Positions 37,684 through 47,114 of a DNA stretch of 64,000 nucleotides are shown piece after piece. The notes beneath the pieces are model-generated. The model made no database searches and had not been told where the DNA came from. It saw only the letters and a program-made list of their open reading frames with translations. The stretch comes from Pseudomonadota bacterium (lineage in GTDB: Bacteria; Pseudomonadota; Gammaproteobacteria; Burkholderiales; Rhodocyclaceae), in NCBI GenBank assembly GCA_029776255.1, contig JAKOTN010000031.1, forward strand, positions 50,795 through 114,794, written 5' to 3'. Within the stretch, counting starts at the first letter, position 1. Every line of letters begins with the position of its first letter. The position numbers and the translations under genes were made by a program.

Positions 37684-39111
37684 ATGTCATCGCGCGACGA
37701 CAAGGTGGCTCGGATCGCCAAGCGTCCGCGGTGGTTGCTCGGGATGCTGGCGATACTTTTCTGTCTATCGTCCGGTATCACGGCTACGCATAAGCCGTCG
37801 CCAGCCGACGAAAAAAGGGCGACCGCTGGCGAAGTCGCCGACAAGCAGGCCGACCTCGACTCGTTGCGCACGCAAATCGACACGTTGCGAAAAGAAATGG
37901 CCGCCGCGGAAAGTTCTCGCCGCGACGCGAGCGACGATCTGGCGGACACCGAGCGGGCGATTTCGTCGACGCAACGCGAGCTGCTCCTCTTAACGCGGCA
38001 AGGCGGCAAGCTGCAAGCAACGCTTGGCGATCTGGCGAGGCAATCGGACGAACTTGAAAGGCAATTGAAAGGTCAGCAGGCAAGGTTGGGAAAATTGCTT
38101 TACCGCCAATATGTGCGCGGCAATCCCGATCCGCTGCGTCTGTTCCTCAACGGCGACGATACCAGTCAAGTCGCTCGCGACCTCCACTACCTGGAAACAA
38201 TCGGTCGTGCGCGCCGGGAGATTTTGCTCGCGATCGAATCGTCCATGCAGCGCCAGCGAGCGCTGACAGAAGAAACGCGCCAGCAAGCCCAGCAACTGGT
38301 GGACCTCGAAGCCAAGCGCAAGATCCAGCACGAACGTCTGCTTGTCCAGCGCCAGCAACGGCAAGCGATGCTCGAAACGTTTTCATACCGGATCGCGACG
38401 CAACGCCACGAGATCGGCAATCTCCAGCGGGACGAAAAGCGCATGACGGCGCTGATTGATCGTTTGTCTAAAATCATTGCGGCGAAGGCGCTTGAGGCGC
38501 GCGAGATCGCCCGTCGCGAAGAGCGAGTCCGCGACGCCGAACGACGGACGGTGGAAAAACAGGCGGCGCAGCGACAAGCATCGGCGCGACAGGAAAATCG
38601 CTCGACAAAACCGGATCGCTCGCCGAAGGGATCCGTGGCTCCCCCGGAAAGACCGCTCGTGGCCGAATCCGAGAGCCGTCAAGAGGGGGCGGCGGCGATA
38701 CCGCCGACAGGAATTGGTCTTTCACGTCTGAAAGGCGCTCTTCATCCGCCGACGCGTGGTGTCCTCGTCGGACGCTTTGGCGCGGCTCGACAGGAAGGGA
38801 GCGTCTGGCGCGGCCTGTTCATTCGCGCCGGTAGCGGGTCGGAAGTCAAAAGCATTGCCGGCGGTCGCGTGGTCTTTGCCGAATGGATGCGCGGTTTCGG
38901 CAACTTGCTGATCGTCGACCACGGCGAATCCTATCTTTCGGTGTATGCCAACAACGAATCCCTGCTGAAACAGGTGGGCGACGAGGTGCGCAGCGGCGAG
39001 CCCATTGCCGTGGTTGGCAACAGCGGTGGCAACCCGGAATCCGGTTTATACTTTGAGCTTCGTCACCAAGGAAGACCAATCGACCCGTCGGGTTGGGTCA
39101 GCTTGAAGTGA
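37684..39111 (+). CDS. envC: Murein hydrolase activator EnvC
   Basis: A 475-residue EnvC-type protein. After a signal/anchor helix (about 15-35), a long coiled coil runs to about residue 300, then an Arg/Pro-rich linker and a LytM (M23) domain near 370-475. The zinc ligands of active M23 peptidases are missing: the HxxxD position reads VWRGLFI and the terminal HxH reads LYFELRH. It should therefore activate amidases (AmiA/B type) at the septum rather than cut peptidoglycan. The ATG at 37684 is the best fit; it is 22 bases before ctpA. Confidence 0.88.
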   Translation: MSSRDDKVARIAKRPRWLLGMLAILFCLSSGITATHKPSPADEKRATAGEVADKQADLDSLRTQIDTLRKEMAAAESSRRDASDDLADTERAISSTQRELLLLTRQGGKLQATLGDLARQSDELERQLKGQQARLGKLLYRQYVRGNPDPLRLFLNGDDTSQVARDLHYLETIGRARREILLAIESSMQRQRALTEETRQQAQQLVDLEAKRKIQHERLLVQRQQRQAMLETFSYRIATQRHEIGNLQRDEKRMTALIDRLSKIIAAKALEAREIARREERVRDAERRTVEKQAAQRQASARQENRSTKPDRSPKGSVAPPERPLVAESESRQEGAAAIPPTGIGLSRLKGALHPPTRGVLVGRFGAARQEGSVWRGLFIRAGSGSEVKSIAGGRVVFAEWMRGFGNLLIVDHGESYLSVYANNESLLKQVGDEVRSGEPIAVVGNSGGNPESGLYFELRHQGRPIDPSGWVSLK

Positions 39112-39133
39112 GGTGCGCACTGGAGTGGGATAA

Positions 39134-40555
39134 ATGGGTAAGTTGAAACAGGCCGGGCTGGTTTGTGCCGGGGTAGTCGGTGGGGTGTTGATCAGCCTGC
39201 AATTTTCGGCCATAGCGGAGAAGGAGACGCGAGCCAATTTGCCTGTCGAGGAATTGCGCACGTTCGCCGAAGTCTTCAATGCCATCAAGACCAACTATGT
39301 CGAACCGGTGGAAGACAAGAAGCTGATCACTCACGCGATCAGCGGCATGCTTTCCAATCTCGATCCGCATTCGAGTTACCTTGACGCCGATGCGTTCAAG
39401 GACCTACAGGTAAGCACGCAAGGGGAATTCGGCGGCATCGGCATCGAAGTCGGCATGGAAGACGGTCTGGTCAAGGTGGTGTCGCCGATCGAGGACACGC
39501 CCGCTTATCGCGCCGGCGTCAAGCCCGGTGACCTGATTTTCAAGATCGACGATACCCTGGTGAAGGGCCTGACACTGAACGAAGCCGTCAAACGCATGCG
39601 CGGCAAACCGAAGTCCCAGATCAGGCTTTCGATCGTTCGCAAGGGCGAGAGCAAACCGCTGGACATCACGCTGACGCGCGAAGTGATCAAGGTCCAGAGC
39701 GTGAAATCGAAGCTGGTCGAGGAAGGCTACGGCTACCTGCGCGTCACTTCCTTCCAGGAAAACACAGGCGCCGCCGTCGTCAAGCATTTGAATGAGCTAT
39801 TCAAACCCGGGCCGCTGAAAGGATTGGTGCTCGACCTGCGTAACGACCCCGGCGGACTGCTCAACAACGCGGTAGGCGTCTCGGCGGCATTCCTGCCGCC
39901 GGACACCTTGGTTACTTCCACCGACGGGCGCACAGCCGATGCCAAGCATCGTTTTTACGCCACACCGGCCGACTATCTGCGCGGCAGTCGTGACGATTTC
40001 ATGCGCAGCCTACCGCCCGACGCACGGAAGGTGCAGATGGTGGTGCTGGTCAATGGCGGGTCGGCTTCCGCTTCCGAGATCGTCGCCGGCGCGCTGCAGG
40101 ATCATAAACGCGCCATCGTTCTTGGAACGACGACATTCGGCAAGGGATCGGTGCAAACGGTATTGCCGCTGCCGGGAAACACGGCGATCAAGCTGACTAC
40201 CGCGCGCTATTTCACACCGTCGGGTCGCTCGATTCAGGCAAAAGGCATCGTCCCTGACATTGTGGTCGAAGAAAGCGCCAATGGCGGTTCGACCGAGCGC
40301 CTGCGCGAAGCGAACCTCGATCATCACCTCGACGCCAGCAAGGATCCCGCTTCGCAAGTGAAGGAAGCGCCGGCGAAATCGTCGCCTGTCGGCAAGGCGC
40401 CGGTGAAGCCGAAAGGCGCCGCCGTCGGCGCGGCCAAGGACGATCCCGACGAATCGGAAGGGCCGAGCCGTGAATTGGCGTCCAAGAAGGACTATCAGTT
40501 GACACAGGCGCTGAATCTTCTCAAGGGCATGCAGATCATGCAGAGTCCGCGATAA
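39134..40555 (+). CDS. ctpA: Carboxyl-terminal processing protease (S41)
   Basis: A 473-residue periplasmic S41A protease. It has an N-terminal signal/anchor (about 5-28), an N-terminal cap with the LDPHSSYLD motif near 76, a PDZ domain (about 95-175) and the catalytic core with Ser312 (NGGSASASEI) and Lys337 (TTFGKGSVQT). The last 100 residues are a Lys/Ala/Pro-rich linker and a helix. Such proteases trim periplasmic proteins and peptidoglycan hydrolases. It directly follows envC, a frequent pairing, suggesting joint control of septal peptidoglycan cleavage. Confidence 0.94.
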   Translation: MGKLKQAGLVCAGVVGGVLISLQFSAIAEKETRANLPVEELRTFAEVFNAIKTNYVEPVEDKKLITHAISGMLSNLDPHSSYLDADAFKDLQVSTQGEFGGIGIEVGMEDGLVKVVSPIEDTPAYRAGVKPGDLIFKIDDTLVKGLTLNEAVKRMRGKPKSQIRLSIVRKGESKPLDITLTREVIKVQSVKSKLVEEGYGYLRVTSFQENTGAAVVKHLNELFKPGPLKGLVLDLRNDPGGLLNNAVGVSAAFLPPDTLVTSTDGRTADAKHRFYATPADYLRGSRDDFMRSLPPDARKVQMVVLVNGGSASASEIVAGALQDHKRAIVLGTTTFGKGSVQTVLPLPGNTAIKLTTARYFTPSGRSIQAKGIVPDIVVEESANGGSTERLREANLDHHLDASKDPASQVKEAPAKSSPVGKAPVKPKGAAVGAAKDDPDESEGPSRELASKKDYQLTQALNLLKGMQIMQSPR

Positions 40556-40576
40556 GTTTTCTTCCTGTCGCCGACA

Positions 40577-41002
40577 GTGAAACGATCACCCGCAATGCTG
40601 CGGCAGCCGGAGCCGATTCAAAAGCGGCGGAGCATTTTTTTCGCCAAGTTTCCGCCGGGACAGGTGTCGGAAGCGTCCGGCTTTCTCGGCACGCTTGGTG
40701 GTCTGGAACTGGCGTTGCGCGAAGCGGTGCGCGCGATCGACGTGGCCTACGACCTCCGTCGACATTGCCTTCAGGAACTCGAGGGGGAACTCGAAGAACA
40801 GGGTTACCACCTCGACAATACCTTGATGAACAAGATGCGGCGAGCGCTGATCCATTACGTCGAGGAAACGCAACTGCACAACCTGGATACCCCCGCGCGG
40901 CCACTCAAGCGCTCCCAATCGGAGGCCTATACCCATGCCTGGGAACGCCACCCGCATGGTGACCATGACGATACGCCGCCGGAGTGGCGCGAGTACAAAT
41001 AA
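40577..41002 (+). CDS. Uncharacterised protein with HMA-like fold, no CxxC
   Basis: A 141-residue protein between ctpA and moeB. I do not recognise a named family. Residues about 18-78 follow the beta-alpha-beta-beta-alpha-beta pattern of heavy-metal-associated (HMA) domains, with GLELALREAVRAIDVAYD and ending LEEQGYHL. However the metal loop CxxC is replaced by PPGQVSEA, so it cannot bind metal the usual way. A helix and a His/Asp/Glu-rich tail (HPHGDHDD) follow. It uses GTG at 40577; an ATG six codons later is possible. Confidence 0.62.
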   Translation: MKRSPAMLRQPEPIQKRRSIFFAKFPPGQVSEASGFLGTLGGLELALREAVRAIDVAYDLRRHCLQELEGELEEQGYHLDNTLMNKMRRALIHYVEETQLHNLDTPARPLKRSQSEAYTHAWERHPHGDHDDTPPEWREYK

Positions 41003-41019
41003 ATGCCAGCTTTCCGGCG

Positions 41020-41781
41020 ATGAATGACGGGCAGTTGCTGCGCTACAGCCGCCATATCCTGCTGGACGAGATCGGCATCGAGGGCCAGGAGCGCTTGCTC
41101 AAGGCAACGGCGTTGATTGTCGGTGCCGGCGGACTGGGATCGCCAGCCGCGCTGTATCTGGCTTCCGCCGGTGTCGGCCGTATACTTCTCGCCGATGGCG
41201 ACACGATCGATCTGACCAACCTGCAACGCCAGATCCTGCATGCGCACGACCGCCTCGGCCAAGCGAAAGCGCTGTCCGGCCAAGCGGCCTTGCGGTCGAT
41301 CAATCCCGAAGTCACTGTCGAAGCGCTGACCTCCCGTCTGGAGGGCCCGATGCTCGACAGACTGGTTGCCGGAGTCGACGTGGTGCTGGACTGCTGCGAC
41401 AACTTCGCGACGAGGCACGCCGTCAATCGCGCCTGTGTCGCTCACCGCACGCCGCTGGTCTCCGGCGCGGCGATCCGTTTTTCAGGGCAGTTGTCGGTTT
41501 TCGATACCCGCCGCGCCGATGCGCCATGCTACAACTGCCTTTTTCCCGAAGGTGACGACGTGGACGACGTGCGCTGCGCGGTAACCGGCGTCTTCGCGCC
41601 ATTGACCGGCATCGTCGGCGCCATGCAGGCCGCCGAGGCGCTCAAGTTGCTCGCCGGTGCCGGCACCCCGGTCGTTGGCCGATTGTTGCTGCTCGATGGC
41701 CTGTCGATGGAATGGCGAAGCGTGAAATTCGGCAAGGACCCGCAGTGCGCGGTTTGCGCGGCGACGGCGTGCCTCAGTTGA
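41020..41781 (+). CDS. moeB: MoeB/ThiF-family adenylyltransferase
   Basis: A 253-residue E1-like enzyme that adenylates the C-terminal glycine of MoaD or ThiS for sulfur transfer in molybdopterin or thiazole synthesis. The ATP loop is GAGGLGSPAALYLASAGVG near residue 36; the Arg finger is in LQRQILH; the zinc site is CYNC plus CAVC. No MoaD, ThiS or rhodanese domain is fused, so MoeB and ThiF cannot be separated by sequence alone. The ATG at 41020 gives the typical MNDGQLLRYSRHILL start. Confidence 0.88.
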   Translation: MNDGQLLRYSRHILLDEIGIEGQERLLKATALIVGAGGLGSPAALYLASAGVGRILLADGDTIDLTNLQRQILHAHDRLGQAKALSGQAALRSINPEVTVEALTSRLEGPMLDRLVAGVDVVLDCCDNFATRHAVNRACVAHRTPLVSGAAIRFSGQLSVFDTRRADAPCYNCLFPEGDDVDDVRCAVTGVFAPLTGIVGAMQAAEALKLLAGAGTPVVGRLLLLDGLSMEWRSVKFGKDPQCAVCAATACLS

Positions 41782-42895
41782 AACGCGCCACGACGCGCAA
41801 ATCGTTGCCCAGCGAACGCAGGTCGCGGATAGACAGCACGCGTTTTCCCGCCAGGGATTCCAGCGCCGGGAGATCGAACATCCCGCGCGCCTTGTCGCCG
41901 ATCAGGCACGGCGCCAGATAAAGCAGTAGTTCGTCGACCAGGCCACGTGCCAAAAGGGTACCGCTGAGACCATGGCCGGCTTCCGCATGGATTTCGTTGA
42001 TGCCGCGTTCGGCCAGCACCCGCAACAGCGCGGACAAGTCGACCCGCCCGTCGACATCCGGGAGTTGCAAAATTTCGGCCCCGCGCCCGGTCAGATCGGC
42101 AATGCGCGATCGTGCGTGCCCGCGTGCGGTGGTGGCAACGAGCACCCGGCCCTCGCGCAACAATCTGGCGTCGGCCGACAATTCAAGGCGACTGTCGACG
42201 ATGACTTTCAGCGGTTGCCGCACATCGCTTGCCCTTTGCCGGGGATCGAGGTCGCGTACATTGAGTTGCGGGTCGTCGTGGCGGACTGTGCCTATCCCGG
42301 TCAGGATCGCGCACGCCCGCGCCCGCCAGCGATGGCCATCCCGCCTGGCGGCCGGCCCGGTCAGCCACTGGCTATGACCGTTGTGCAAGGCGGTTTTGCC
42401 GTCGAGACTGGCGGCGAGCTTCAGTCGCAGCCACGGGCGATTGCGAGTCATCCGCGCAACGAAGCCGAGATTCAATTCGCGCGCCGCGTCCTCCAGCAAG
42501 CCGCACTCGCTCCGGATATTGGCATCGCGCAAGCGTGCCAGGCCTTGACCGGCAACCAGGGGATTGGGGTCCCGCATGGCGGCCACGACCCGCGCGACGC
42601 CGGCGGCCAGTAACGCGTCGGCGCAAGGCGGCGTGCGACCGTGATGGCTGCAAGGTTCCAGAGTGACATAGGCCGTCGCGCCGCGCGCCTTGTCGCCGGC
42701 GGCGCGCAAGGCATTCACTTCGGCATGCGCCTCGCCGGCACGTCGATGCCAGCCTTCGCCAACGACTTGTCCACCATGGACCAGCACACACCCGACACGC
42801 GGATTCGGCGTGGTGGTGTAGAGGCCCGACTCTGCCAGACGCAAGGCCCGCGCCATGAACCCGTGGTCGGCGGCACTGAAGACGCGTGAGGTCAT
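41774..42895 (-). CDS. ribD: Riboflavin biosynthesis deaminase/reductase
   Basis: A 373-residue bifunctional RibD. The N-terminal deaminase (about 1-145) has the zinc site HAEVNAL and PCSHHGRTPPC; the C-terminal reductase (about 148-373) starts RPWLRLKLAASLDGKTA and includes SQWLTGP. It converts the pyrimidine-diaminone phosphate to the ribitylamino precursor of riboflavin. Its ATG shares one base with the nrdR stop (TGATG), and its end overlaps convergent moeB by 8 bases. No other rib gene is in the window. Confidence 0.94.
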   Translation of the reverse strand: MTSRVFSAADHGFMARALRLAESGLYTTTPNPRVGCVLVHGGQVVGEGWHRRAGEAHAEVNALRAAGDKARGATAYVTLEPCSHHGRTPPCADALLAAGVARVVAAMRDPNPLVAGQGLARLRDANIRSECGLLEDAARELNLGFVARMTRNRPWLRLKLAASLDGKTALHNGHSQWLTGPAARRDGHRWRARACAILTGIGTVRHDDPQLNVRDLDPRQRASDVRQPLKVIVDSRLELSADARLLREGRVLVATTARGHARSRIADLTGRGAEILQLPDVDGRVDLSALLRVLAERGINEIHAEAGHGLSGTLLARGLVDELLLYLAPCLIGDKARGMFDLPALESLAGKRVLSIRDLRSLGNDLRVVARFN

Positions 42896-43365
42896 CAGCG
42901 GCTGAAGGTTTGGGTCGGGCGGGAGACTTCGCGAATGATTTCTGAGAACTCGTCCACGTCCTCGAAGCGCCGATAAACCGAAGCGAAGCGGACGTAAGCG
43001 ACTTTGTCGAGCTTTTTCAGCTCGCTCATCACCATTTCGCCGATTTTCTCCGAGGCCGTTTCCCGTTCGCCCATGGCGCGCAGTTTCTCCTCGATGCGCC
43101 CGATGGCCGCATCAACCGCCTCCGCGCCGACGGGGCGTTTGCGCAGGGAAAGCCAGAGGCTGGCGACCAGTTTTTCGCGGTCGAAATCGACGCGCGAACC
43201 GTCTTTCTTGATCACTTGCGGCAAACGCAACTCCGCCCGCTCGTAAGTGGTGAACCGCTTGTCGCATTTCACGCAGCGCCGCCTGCGGCGGACGCTGTCG
43301 CCATCGTCGTTGAGGCGCGTATCGGCGACAGCAGTGCCGTCCGCGCCGCAAAACGGACATTTCAT
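42895..43365 (-). CDS. nrdR: Transcriptional repressor NrdR
   Basis: A 156-residue NrdR that represses ribonucleotide reductase genes when dATP is bound. The zinc ribbon is CPFCG near residue 3 and CVKC near 31, followed by the ATP-cone domain (about 49-139) with [16 protein letters not shown]. The start is fixed by an ATGA overlap with the glyA stop. The glyA-nrdR-ribD order is well conserved in proteobacteria. Confidence 0.95.
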   Translation of the reverse strand: MKCPFCGADGTAVADTRLNDDGDSVRRRRRCVKCDKRFTTYERAELRLPQVIKKDGSRVDFDREKLVASLWLSLRKRPVGAEAVDAAIGRIEEKLRAMGERETASEKIGEMVMSELKKLDKVAYVRFASVYRRFEDVDEFSEIIREVSRPTQTFSR

Positions 43366-44621
43366 CTGGTCTTGGCCCCATAAACCGGGAACTTGGCGCA
43401 CAAAGCGCCGACTTCGGCGCGTACGCGTTGCAAGGCGGCGGGATCGTCAGGCGCGTCGAGCACGTCGGCGACCAAATGCGCCACCTGCTCGGACTCGATT
43501 TCCGTGAAGCCGCGGGTGGTCATCGCCGGCGAGCCGATGCGGATGCCTGAAGTCACAAAAGGTTTTTGCGGATCGTTGGGGATAGCGTTTTTGTTCACCG
43601 TGATGTGCGCCGCGCCGAGCGCGGCCTCGGCATCCTTGCCGGTGATGTTCTTGGCGCGCAGATCGACCAGAAAAACGTGCGATTCGGTAATGCCGGAAAC
43701 AATTCGCAAACCACGCTCCTCCGACAGCACTCGCGACATGACGCGGGCGTTGGCGACCACTTGTTCCTGATATTTGCGGAAACCCGGCGACAGCGCTTCC
43801 TTGAACGCCACGGCCTTGGCGGCGATGACGTGCATCAGGGGGCCACCCTGCAAACCAGGGAAAACCGCCGAATTGATGGCTTTTTCGTGCTCCGCCTTCA
43901 TCAGGATGACGCCGCCGCGCGGGCCGCGCAGCGTCTTGTGTGTGGTCGAGGTGACCACGTCGGCATGCGGCACCGGATTCGGGTAGCAACCGGCGGCGAT
44001 CAGCCCGGCGTAGTGCGCCATGTCGACCATGAAGATGGCGCCGATTTCCTTGGCCACCTTGGCGAAACGCTCGAAATCGATGCGCAGCGCGTACGCGGAG
44101 GCGCCGGCGATCAGGATTCGCGGCTGGTGTTCGCGCGCCAGCGCTTCCATCCTGTCGTAATCGATGGCTTCCTTTTCGTTGAGGCCATAGGACACCGCCT
44201 TGAACCACTTGCCGGACATGTTCAGCGACATGCCGTGCGTCAAGTGACCGCCCTCGGCCAGACTCATGCCCATGATGGTGTCGCCCGGTTTGGCGAAAGC
44301 CATCAGCACCGCCTGGTTGGCTTGCGAGCCGGAATTCGGCTGGACATTGGCGGCCTCGGCGCCAAACAGTTTCTTGAGGCGATCGATCGCCAATTGCTCG
44401 GCGATATCGACATAGTCGCAGCCGCCGTAATAGCGTTTTCCGGGATAGCCTTCGGCGTACTTGTTGGTCAATTGCGACCCTTGCGCGGCCATTACCGCGT
44501 GGCTGACATAGTTCTCGGAGGCGATGAGTTCGAGGTGTTGCTCCTGGCGGTGGTCCTCATTCTCGATGACTTGCCAGATCTCGGGGTCGGTTTTTGCCAG
44601 AGTGTCATTTGCGGAAAACAT
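43362..44621 (-). CDS. glyA: Serine hydroxymethyltransferase
   Basis: A 419-residue PLP enzyme converting serine and tetrahydrofolate to glycine and methylene-THF. The PLP lysine lies in [16 protein letters not shown] near residue 230; also visible are LIASENYVS near 32 and the [12 protein letters not shown] phosphate site near 98. The ATG at 44621 follows GAGG with seven bases spacing; a GTG four codons earlier is less likely. It leads the glyA-nrdR-ribD operon. Confidence 0.97.
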   Translation of the reverse strand: MFSANDTLAKTDPEIWQVIENEDHRQEQHLELIASENYVSHAVMAAQGSQLTNKYAEGYPGKRYYGGCDYVDIAEQLAIDRLKKLFGAEAANVQPNSGSQANQAVLMAFAKPGDTIMGMSLAEGGHLTHGMSLNMSGKWFKAVSYGLNEKEAIDYDRMEALAREHQPRILIAGASAYALRIDFERFAKVAKEIGAIFMVDMAHYAGLIAAGCYPNPVPHADVVTSTTHKTLRGPRGGVILMKAEHEKAINSAVFPGLQGGPLMHVIAAKAVAFKEALSPGFRKYQEQVVANARVMSRVLSEERGLRIVSGITESHVFLVDLRAKNITGKDAEAALGAAHITVNKNAIPNDPQKPFVTSGIRIGSPAMTTRGFTEIESEQVAHLVADVLDAPDDPAALQRVRAEVGALCAKFPVYGAKTR

Positions 44622-44740
44622 CGTGTGCCTCACAAGCCTTGAAAAGGCGCCGATTTTAGCACGTGCGTACCAATCGACAGGAAATGACCGCCGCCGTTGG
44701 CAGCGATGACCGACGCCGTTCGGCGCAATGGCATCAGCGC

Positions 44741-44769
44741 TTGCATTTTCTCAAGTCGTCGGTTCTAAT
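44741..44769 (+). promoter_or_regulatory. Sigma70 promoter of the ilvBN leader
   Basis: TTGCAT, a 17-base spacer and TCTAAT lie 36 bases before the leader-peptide ATG, giving a transcript start near 44776 and a leader of about 290 bases before ilvB. The rest of the glyA-to-leader gap (44622-44740) shows no gene. Confidence 0.65.
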
Positions 44770-44804
44770 CGCGGCTTGACCATTATGTTTTCGACTTGAC
44801 GACA

Positions 44805-44936
44805 ATGCGTGGTTCACTCGCCGATTTCAGCCCTCTGCGCCTGCTCGCGCCTTTCGCCGTGGTCGGCGTGCTGTGCCCTGTCGTACGCGTCGTCGGCGTT
44901 GTACCGAGCGCGTCGTCGAGGGCCGAGAGAAAATAG
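44805..44936 (+). CDS. ivbL: Branched-chain leader peptide of ilvBN
   Basis: A 43-codon reading frame whose middle is packed with branched-chain residues: LRLLAPFAVVGVLCPVVRVV, then GVV. It parallels the E. coli IvbL leader, which has a similar LL...Val-run pattern ahead of ilvBN. A stop codon falls 35 bases before a strong terminator, and the segment just after the Val codons can pair with the terminator's 5' arm. Ribosome stalling at low valine/leucine would then allow read-through into ilvB. The peptide itself needs no function. Confidence 0.75.
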   Translation: MRGSLADFSPLRLLAPFAVVGVLCPVVRVVGVVPSASSRAERK

Positions 44937-44971
44937 TCAAGTTGCAATAACGACTGACTGAAAATTTCAAG

Positions 44972-45010
44972 AACCCCCGCCGGCGCGAACCGAGCGGGGG
45001 TTTTGCTTTT
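44972..45010 (+). terminator. ilvBN attenuator
   Basis: AACCCCCGC and GCGGGGGTT form a 9-bp stem with a 13-base loop followed by a T-rich run. The competing antiterminator is 44909-44922 with 44974-44987: 12 of 14 positions pair, one as G-U. Confidence 0.8.
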
Positions 45011-45063
45011 CCGGACCGACGCTCGCCGACGCCGAAATGTTCATCCCTTTGAAGGAGAATATC

Positions 45064-46746
45064 TTGCCTCAATCCTCCCCCGAAACACTTTCCGGCGCCC
45101 AGATTGTCGTGCGTCTACTCGAAAGGCAGGGTGTGCGCACCTTGGCCGGCATTCCCGGCGGCGCGATTTTGCCGATTTACGATGCCTTGTCGGCATCGAA
45201 ATTGATTCATCACGTGCTGGTGCGGCACGAACAGGGAGGTGGTTTCATCGCCCAGGGCATGGCCCGCGCCACTGGCCAGCCGGCGGTGTGCATGGCCTCT
45301 TCCGGGCCGGGCGCGACCAATTTGCTGACCGCCATTGCCGATGCCAAGCTCGATTCGATTCCGATGGTGGCGATCACCGGGCAAGTGCCGCGGGCGATGA
45401 TCGGCACCGACGCGTTTCAGGAAGTCGACACTTATGGTTTGAGCCTGCCGATCACCAAGCATAATTTCCTGGTCAACGCGGCGGCGGATTTGCTGGACAT
45501 CATTCCGCGCGCTTTTCGTATCGCCGCCTCCGGCCGGCCGGGCCCGGTACTGATCGATATTCCGAAAGATGTGCAGAACCAGATCGTCGAGGTGGGCGAG
45601 TGGCCGGCACCCGGTGTCGCCGCGGCCGCTCCGGCGCCGGTCGTCGAATTGATCGACGCGGCGGCCGCGATGATCAACGACGCGGCCAAGCCAATACTTT
45701 ATCTGGGTGGCGGCGTGGTTCACTCGGGCGCGGCGGAACGTGCCGTCGCCCTGGCCGAGAAAGCCGGCTTGCCGACGGTGATGACGCTGATGGCTTTGGG
45801 CGCCATGCCCGTCGACCATTCCCTTTCCATGGGCATGCTGGGCATGCACGGTGCGCGCTACGCCAATTTGGCGCTCGACGAATGCGACCTGCTGATTGCC
45901 GTCGGCGCGCGTTTCGACGACCGGGCGACCGGCAAGGTGGCCGGTTTTTGCCCACAAGCGAAAATCGTGCATATCGACATCGATCCGTCGGAACTCGACA
46001 AGATCAAGACCGCGCATGTCGGCATCGCCGGCGATGTCGACGAGTCGCTACGGCTTTTGTTGCCGTCGATCAAGCCGCAAGCGCGCCAGGGGTGGCTGGC
46101 GCGCGTGGCCGAACTGAAAGCGGCGCAGCCGCTGCGCATGCCGGGTATCGACGATCCGCGCACCCCATACGGTTTGATTCGCGCGGTGTCCGATTGCCTC
46201 GACGACGAGGCGACGATCTGTACCGACGTGGGCCAGCACCAGATGTGGGTCGCGCAAGCCTATCCGTTGCGGCGGCCGCGGCAGTGGCTGACGTCCGGGG
46301 GCCTGGGCACGATGGGTTTCGGCATGCCCGCGGCGATCGGCGCCGCGCTGGCCGAGCCGCAGCGGACGGTAGTCTGTTTCACCGGCGACGGCAGCATCCT
46401 GATGAACGTGCAGGAACTGGTCACCGCCGCCGAGGAAAAGGTCAACGTCAAGATCGTGTTGATGAACAACGCCTCGCTGGGTTTGGTTTTCCAGCAACAG
46501 ACGATGTTCTACGGCGAACGCATTTACGCCTCGCGGTTCAAGGGCATGCCGGATTTCATCCGGGTGGCCGAGGGTTTTGGCGTGCCGGCGATCGATCTCG
46601 ACCATGAAAGCGATCCGCTGGCCGCTCTGGCCGCTGCCCTGCGCCAACGCGGACCGGCGCTGATCCACGCCAGTATCGCCCTGCACGAGCAAGTGCTGCC
46701 GATGGTGCCGCCCGGTGCCGCCAACAAGGAAATGATCGGAGGCTGA
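45064..46746 (+). CDS. ilvB: Acetolactate synthase large subunit, AHAS I type
   Basis: A 560-residue ThDP enzyme making acetolactate or acetohydroxybutyrate for valine, leucine and isoleucine. The activating glutamate is in RHEQGGGF near residue 50; the FAD/quinone segment and the ThDP motif GDGSILMN (near 450) through IVLMNN are present. Sequence style (GTDAFQEVDTYGLSLPITKHN) is closest to E. coli IlvB rather than IlvI. The TTG at 45064 is preferred because AGGAG lies six bases before it; the ATG at 45037 lies upstream of that ribosome site. It is regulated by the attenuator just upstream. Confidence 0.93.
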   Translation: MPQSSPETLSGAQIVVRLLERQGVRTLAGIPGGAILPIYDALSASKLIHHVLVRHEQGGGFIAQGMARATGQPAVCMASSGPGATNLLTAIADAKLDSIPMVAITGQVPRAMIGTDAFQEVDTYGLSLPITKHNFLVNAAADLLDIIPRAFRIAASGRPGPVLIDIPKDVQNQIVEVGEWPAPGVAAAAPAPVVELIDAAAAMINDAAKPILYLGGGVVHSGAAERAVALAEKAGLPTVMTLMALGAMPVDHSLSMGMLGMHGARYANLALDECDLLIAVGARFDDRATGKVAGFCPQAKIVHIDIDPSELDKIKTAHVGIAGDVDESLRLLLPSIKPQARQGWLARVAELKAAQPLRMPGIDDPRTPYGLIRAVSDCLDDEATICTDVGQHQMWVAQAYPLRRPRQWLTSGGLGTMGFGMPAAIGAALAEPQRTVVCFTGDGSILMNVQELVTAAEEKVNVKIVLMNNASLGLVFQQQTMFYGERIYASRFKGMPDFIRVAEGFGVPAIDLDHESDPLAALAAALRQRGPALIHASIALHEQVLPMVPPGAANKEMIGG

Positions 46747-46749
46747 ACG

Positions 46750-47058
46750 ATGAATTCAATTTCAACGACGGAAAACAACGCCCTATCGCGCACGGTGCTT
46801 GAACTCGATGTCAATAACCACCCCGGCGTGATGTCGCACGTCGTCGGCCTTTTTTCGCGGCGGGCGTACAACGTGGAAGGCATTTTGTGCATGCCGGTGG
46901 GTGGCGGCGCCACCAGTCGCATCTGGTTGTTGGTCAACGAAGACGAGCGGCTGGAACAGATGGTCAAGCAGGTCGAGAAGCTGGAGGATGTGCTGGCGGT
47001 CCGCCGGCACGGCGCCGAACACGAGGTCTTCGAGCGGCTGGAAGAATTTTTTCTTTGA
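46750..47058 (+). CDS. ilvN: Acetolactate synthase small subunit, IlvN type
   Basis: A 102-residue regulatory subunit with one ACT domain (about 14-85). It matches the short E. coli IlvN form (about 96 residues), not the 160-residue IlvH form: NHPGVMSHVVGLFSRRAYNVEGI and IWLLVNEDERLEQM are nearly colinear with IlvN. It binds the large subunit and confers valine feedback inhibition. It begins 3 bases after ilvB. No ilvC follows. Confidence 0.93.
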   Translation: MNSISTTENNALSRTVLELDVNNHPGVMSHVVGLFSRRAYNVEGILCMPVGGGATSRIWLLVNEDERLEQMVKQVEKLEDVLAVRRHGAEHEVFERLEEFFL

Positions 47059-47114
47059 ATCGCCGTTGGCGGTCGGACGCGAGATCCGCTCCGACCACTT
47101 GTGCCGCCGCCCGT

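Noticed and set aside
45037..45063. ATG at 45037 as ilvB start
   Set aside because: It lies upstream of the only good ribosome site (AGGAG), which is properly spaced for the TTG at 45064.
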